Shown: positions 63,418-64,000 of the stretch, piece by piece
How the letters are laid out: the number at the start of each line of letters is the position of its first letter
How positions within the stretch are numbered: position 1 is the stretch's first letter
Origin: Kushneria avicenniae
GTDB lineage: Bacteria > Pseudomonadota > Gammaproteobacteria > Pseudomonadales > Halomonadaceae
Direction: 5' to 3'
NCBI RefSeq assembly: GCF_900112585.1
Contig: NZ_FOLY01000001.1
Location: 186,001 to 250,000 of the forward strand
Length of the DNA stretch: 64,000 bases
Notes under the pieces: generated by a model
Database searches by the model: none
What the model was told of the DNA's origin: nothing
The model's input: the letters and a program-made list of their open reading frames with translations, nothing else
Position numbers and translations under genes: made by a program

Positions 63418-64000
63418 TCATGCAGCGACCGGAACGCCGCTGTGAAAGCGAAATTCATGATCGGGTGATTCAATCAGCGACTTTTCCACTTCACCAAAAA
63501 AGGCCACCCGCTCGTCGATCGGTCCGTCGGCATACTGCGCGGCCAGCTCCAGATAATCTTCAAAGTGCCGCCCTTCGGATTTCACCAGACTGCGATAAAA
63601 CTTCGCCAGCGTGTCATCAAGGTGAGGAATCAGACAGGCGAAGCGCTCGCATGAGCGTGCTTCAATGTAGGCCCCCACAATCAACACATCGATCAGCCTT
63701 CCGGGCTCCTGCTCACGCACGTGCTCGCGCAGTCCCTGGGCATAGCGCGAAGCAGAGACATGCTCATAATCGATACCGCGCTCACGCATCAGCGTGACGA
63801 CCTGTTCAAAGTGTAAAAGCTCCTCACGCGCCAGCTGTGACATCTTGGTCAAAAGATCGACACGGCTCGTGTAGCGATACATGAGGCTCATGGCCGTTGA
63901 AGCGGCTTTTTTCTCACACTGGGCGTGATCAATCATCAAAAGGCGTTCATTGCCAAGTGCTGCATTCACCCAGCTCCGAGGTGTTCGGCAGGGCAGAAAA
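63418..64000 (-). CDS. miaE: tRNA-(ms2io6A)-hydroxylase MiaE, 5' end cut by the window
   Basis: A di-iron monooxygenase that hydroxylates the isopentenyl group of ms2i6A37 in tRNA. Iron-ligand motifs are visible: HAQCEKKAASTAMSLMYRY, REELLHFEQV (E-x2-H pattern), EARSCERFACLIP and KSEGRHFEDYLELA. The frame stays open to the window edge with family-like residues before the first possible start (FLPCRTPRSWVNAAL). The true start therefore lies beyond base 64000, and the GTG at 63969 is internal. Confidence 0.9.
   Translation of the reverse strand, partial: FLPCRTPRSWVNAALGNERLLMIDHAQCEKKAASTAMSLMYRYTSRVDLLTKMSQLAREELLHFEQVVTLMRERGIDYEHVSASRYAQGLREHVREQEPGRLIDVLIVGAYIEARSCERFACLIPHLDDTLAKFYRSLVKSEGRHFEDYLELAAQYADGPIDERVAFFGEVEKSLIESPDHEFRFHSGVPVAA

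Noticed and set aside
1-64000. CRISPR arrays, insertion sequences, prophage or defence islands
   Set aside because: No regularly spaced repeats, transposase, integrase or recognisable defence genes were seen anywhere in the window.

Overview
The window looks like a chromosomal segment of a GC-rich gammaproteobacterium, most likely a member of the Halomonadaceae (Halomonas/Kushneria type). I infer this from the gene sets and conserved gene order: gloB-yafS-rnhA-dnaQ, tig-clpP-clpX-lon-hupB-ppiD, cysS/ppiB/lpxH, yejABEF and an aerobic-type CobN cobalamin locus. No database search was possible. I saw no insertion sequences, phage genes or CRISPR arrays. The window cuts the first gene (an ABC ATPase) and the last gene (miaE).

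Layout. 0-2.5 kb: the end of a ThiXYZ-like pyrimidine ABC transporter, then mntR. 2.7-10.8 kb: an exonuclease/GIY-YIG fusion nuclease, a YbfF-like esterase, the queuosine-precursor transporter yhhQ, an ArsR-family regulator, sohB, a small SCP2 protein, nudC, dnaQ, rnhA and yafS. 10.9-18.1 kb: gloB, the peptide transporter yejABEF and yafV. 18.1-22.2 kb: a gene-poor stretch with a candidate CsrA/RsmA-sequestering sRNA, a hydrolase, two further candidate sRNAs, two lipoproteins, a 45-residue membrane protein that is easily missed, tRNA-Pro, a PPP phosphatase and a YqaE-type peptide.

22.4-41.8 kb is a cobalamin (vitamin B12) locus. A minus-strand operon (cobT-cobS-cobU-cobC-cbiB-cobD-bluB) makes the lower ligand and assembles the nucleotide loop. 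A divergent plus-strand operon (chelatase ATPase, cobO, cobB, cobE, cobW, cobN, cobQ) does amidation, cobalt insertion and adenosylation, and sits behind a cobalamin riboswitch. The genes that build the corrin ring itself are not here. The locus ends against eutBC, which encode ethanolamine ammonia-lyase, an adenosylcobalamin-dependent enzyme and so a consumer of the product.

42-48.4 kb: a rhomboid protease, an unknown lipoprotein, an unknown soluble protein, a CBS-domain protein, queC-queE and a double-domain QueD-like protein (preQ0 synthesis, which complements yhhQ salvage), a YkgJ-like cysteine-cluster protein and a CurA-like reductase. 48.5-57 kb is the proteostasis block ppiD-hupB-lon-clpX-clpP-tig. 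57.2-64 kb holds tRNA-His, tRNA-Arg and tRNA-Pro in one transcript, then folD, cysS, glnS, ppiB, lpxH and the truncated miaE.

Most of the window is ordinary core genome. The parts most worth a second look are non-coding: the 18.2-18.4 kb RNA with three consecutive hairpins that each expose a GGA-containing loop, and the pair of minus-strand sRNA candidates at 19.4-19.7 kb that share a 10-nt complementary segment.
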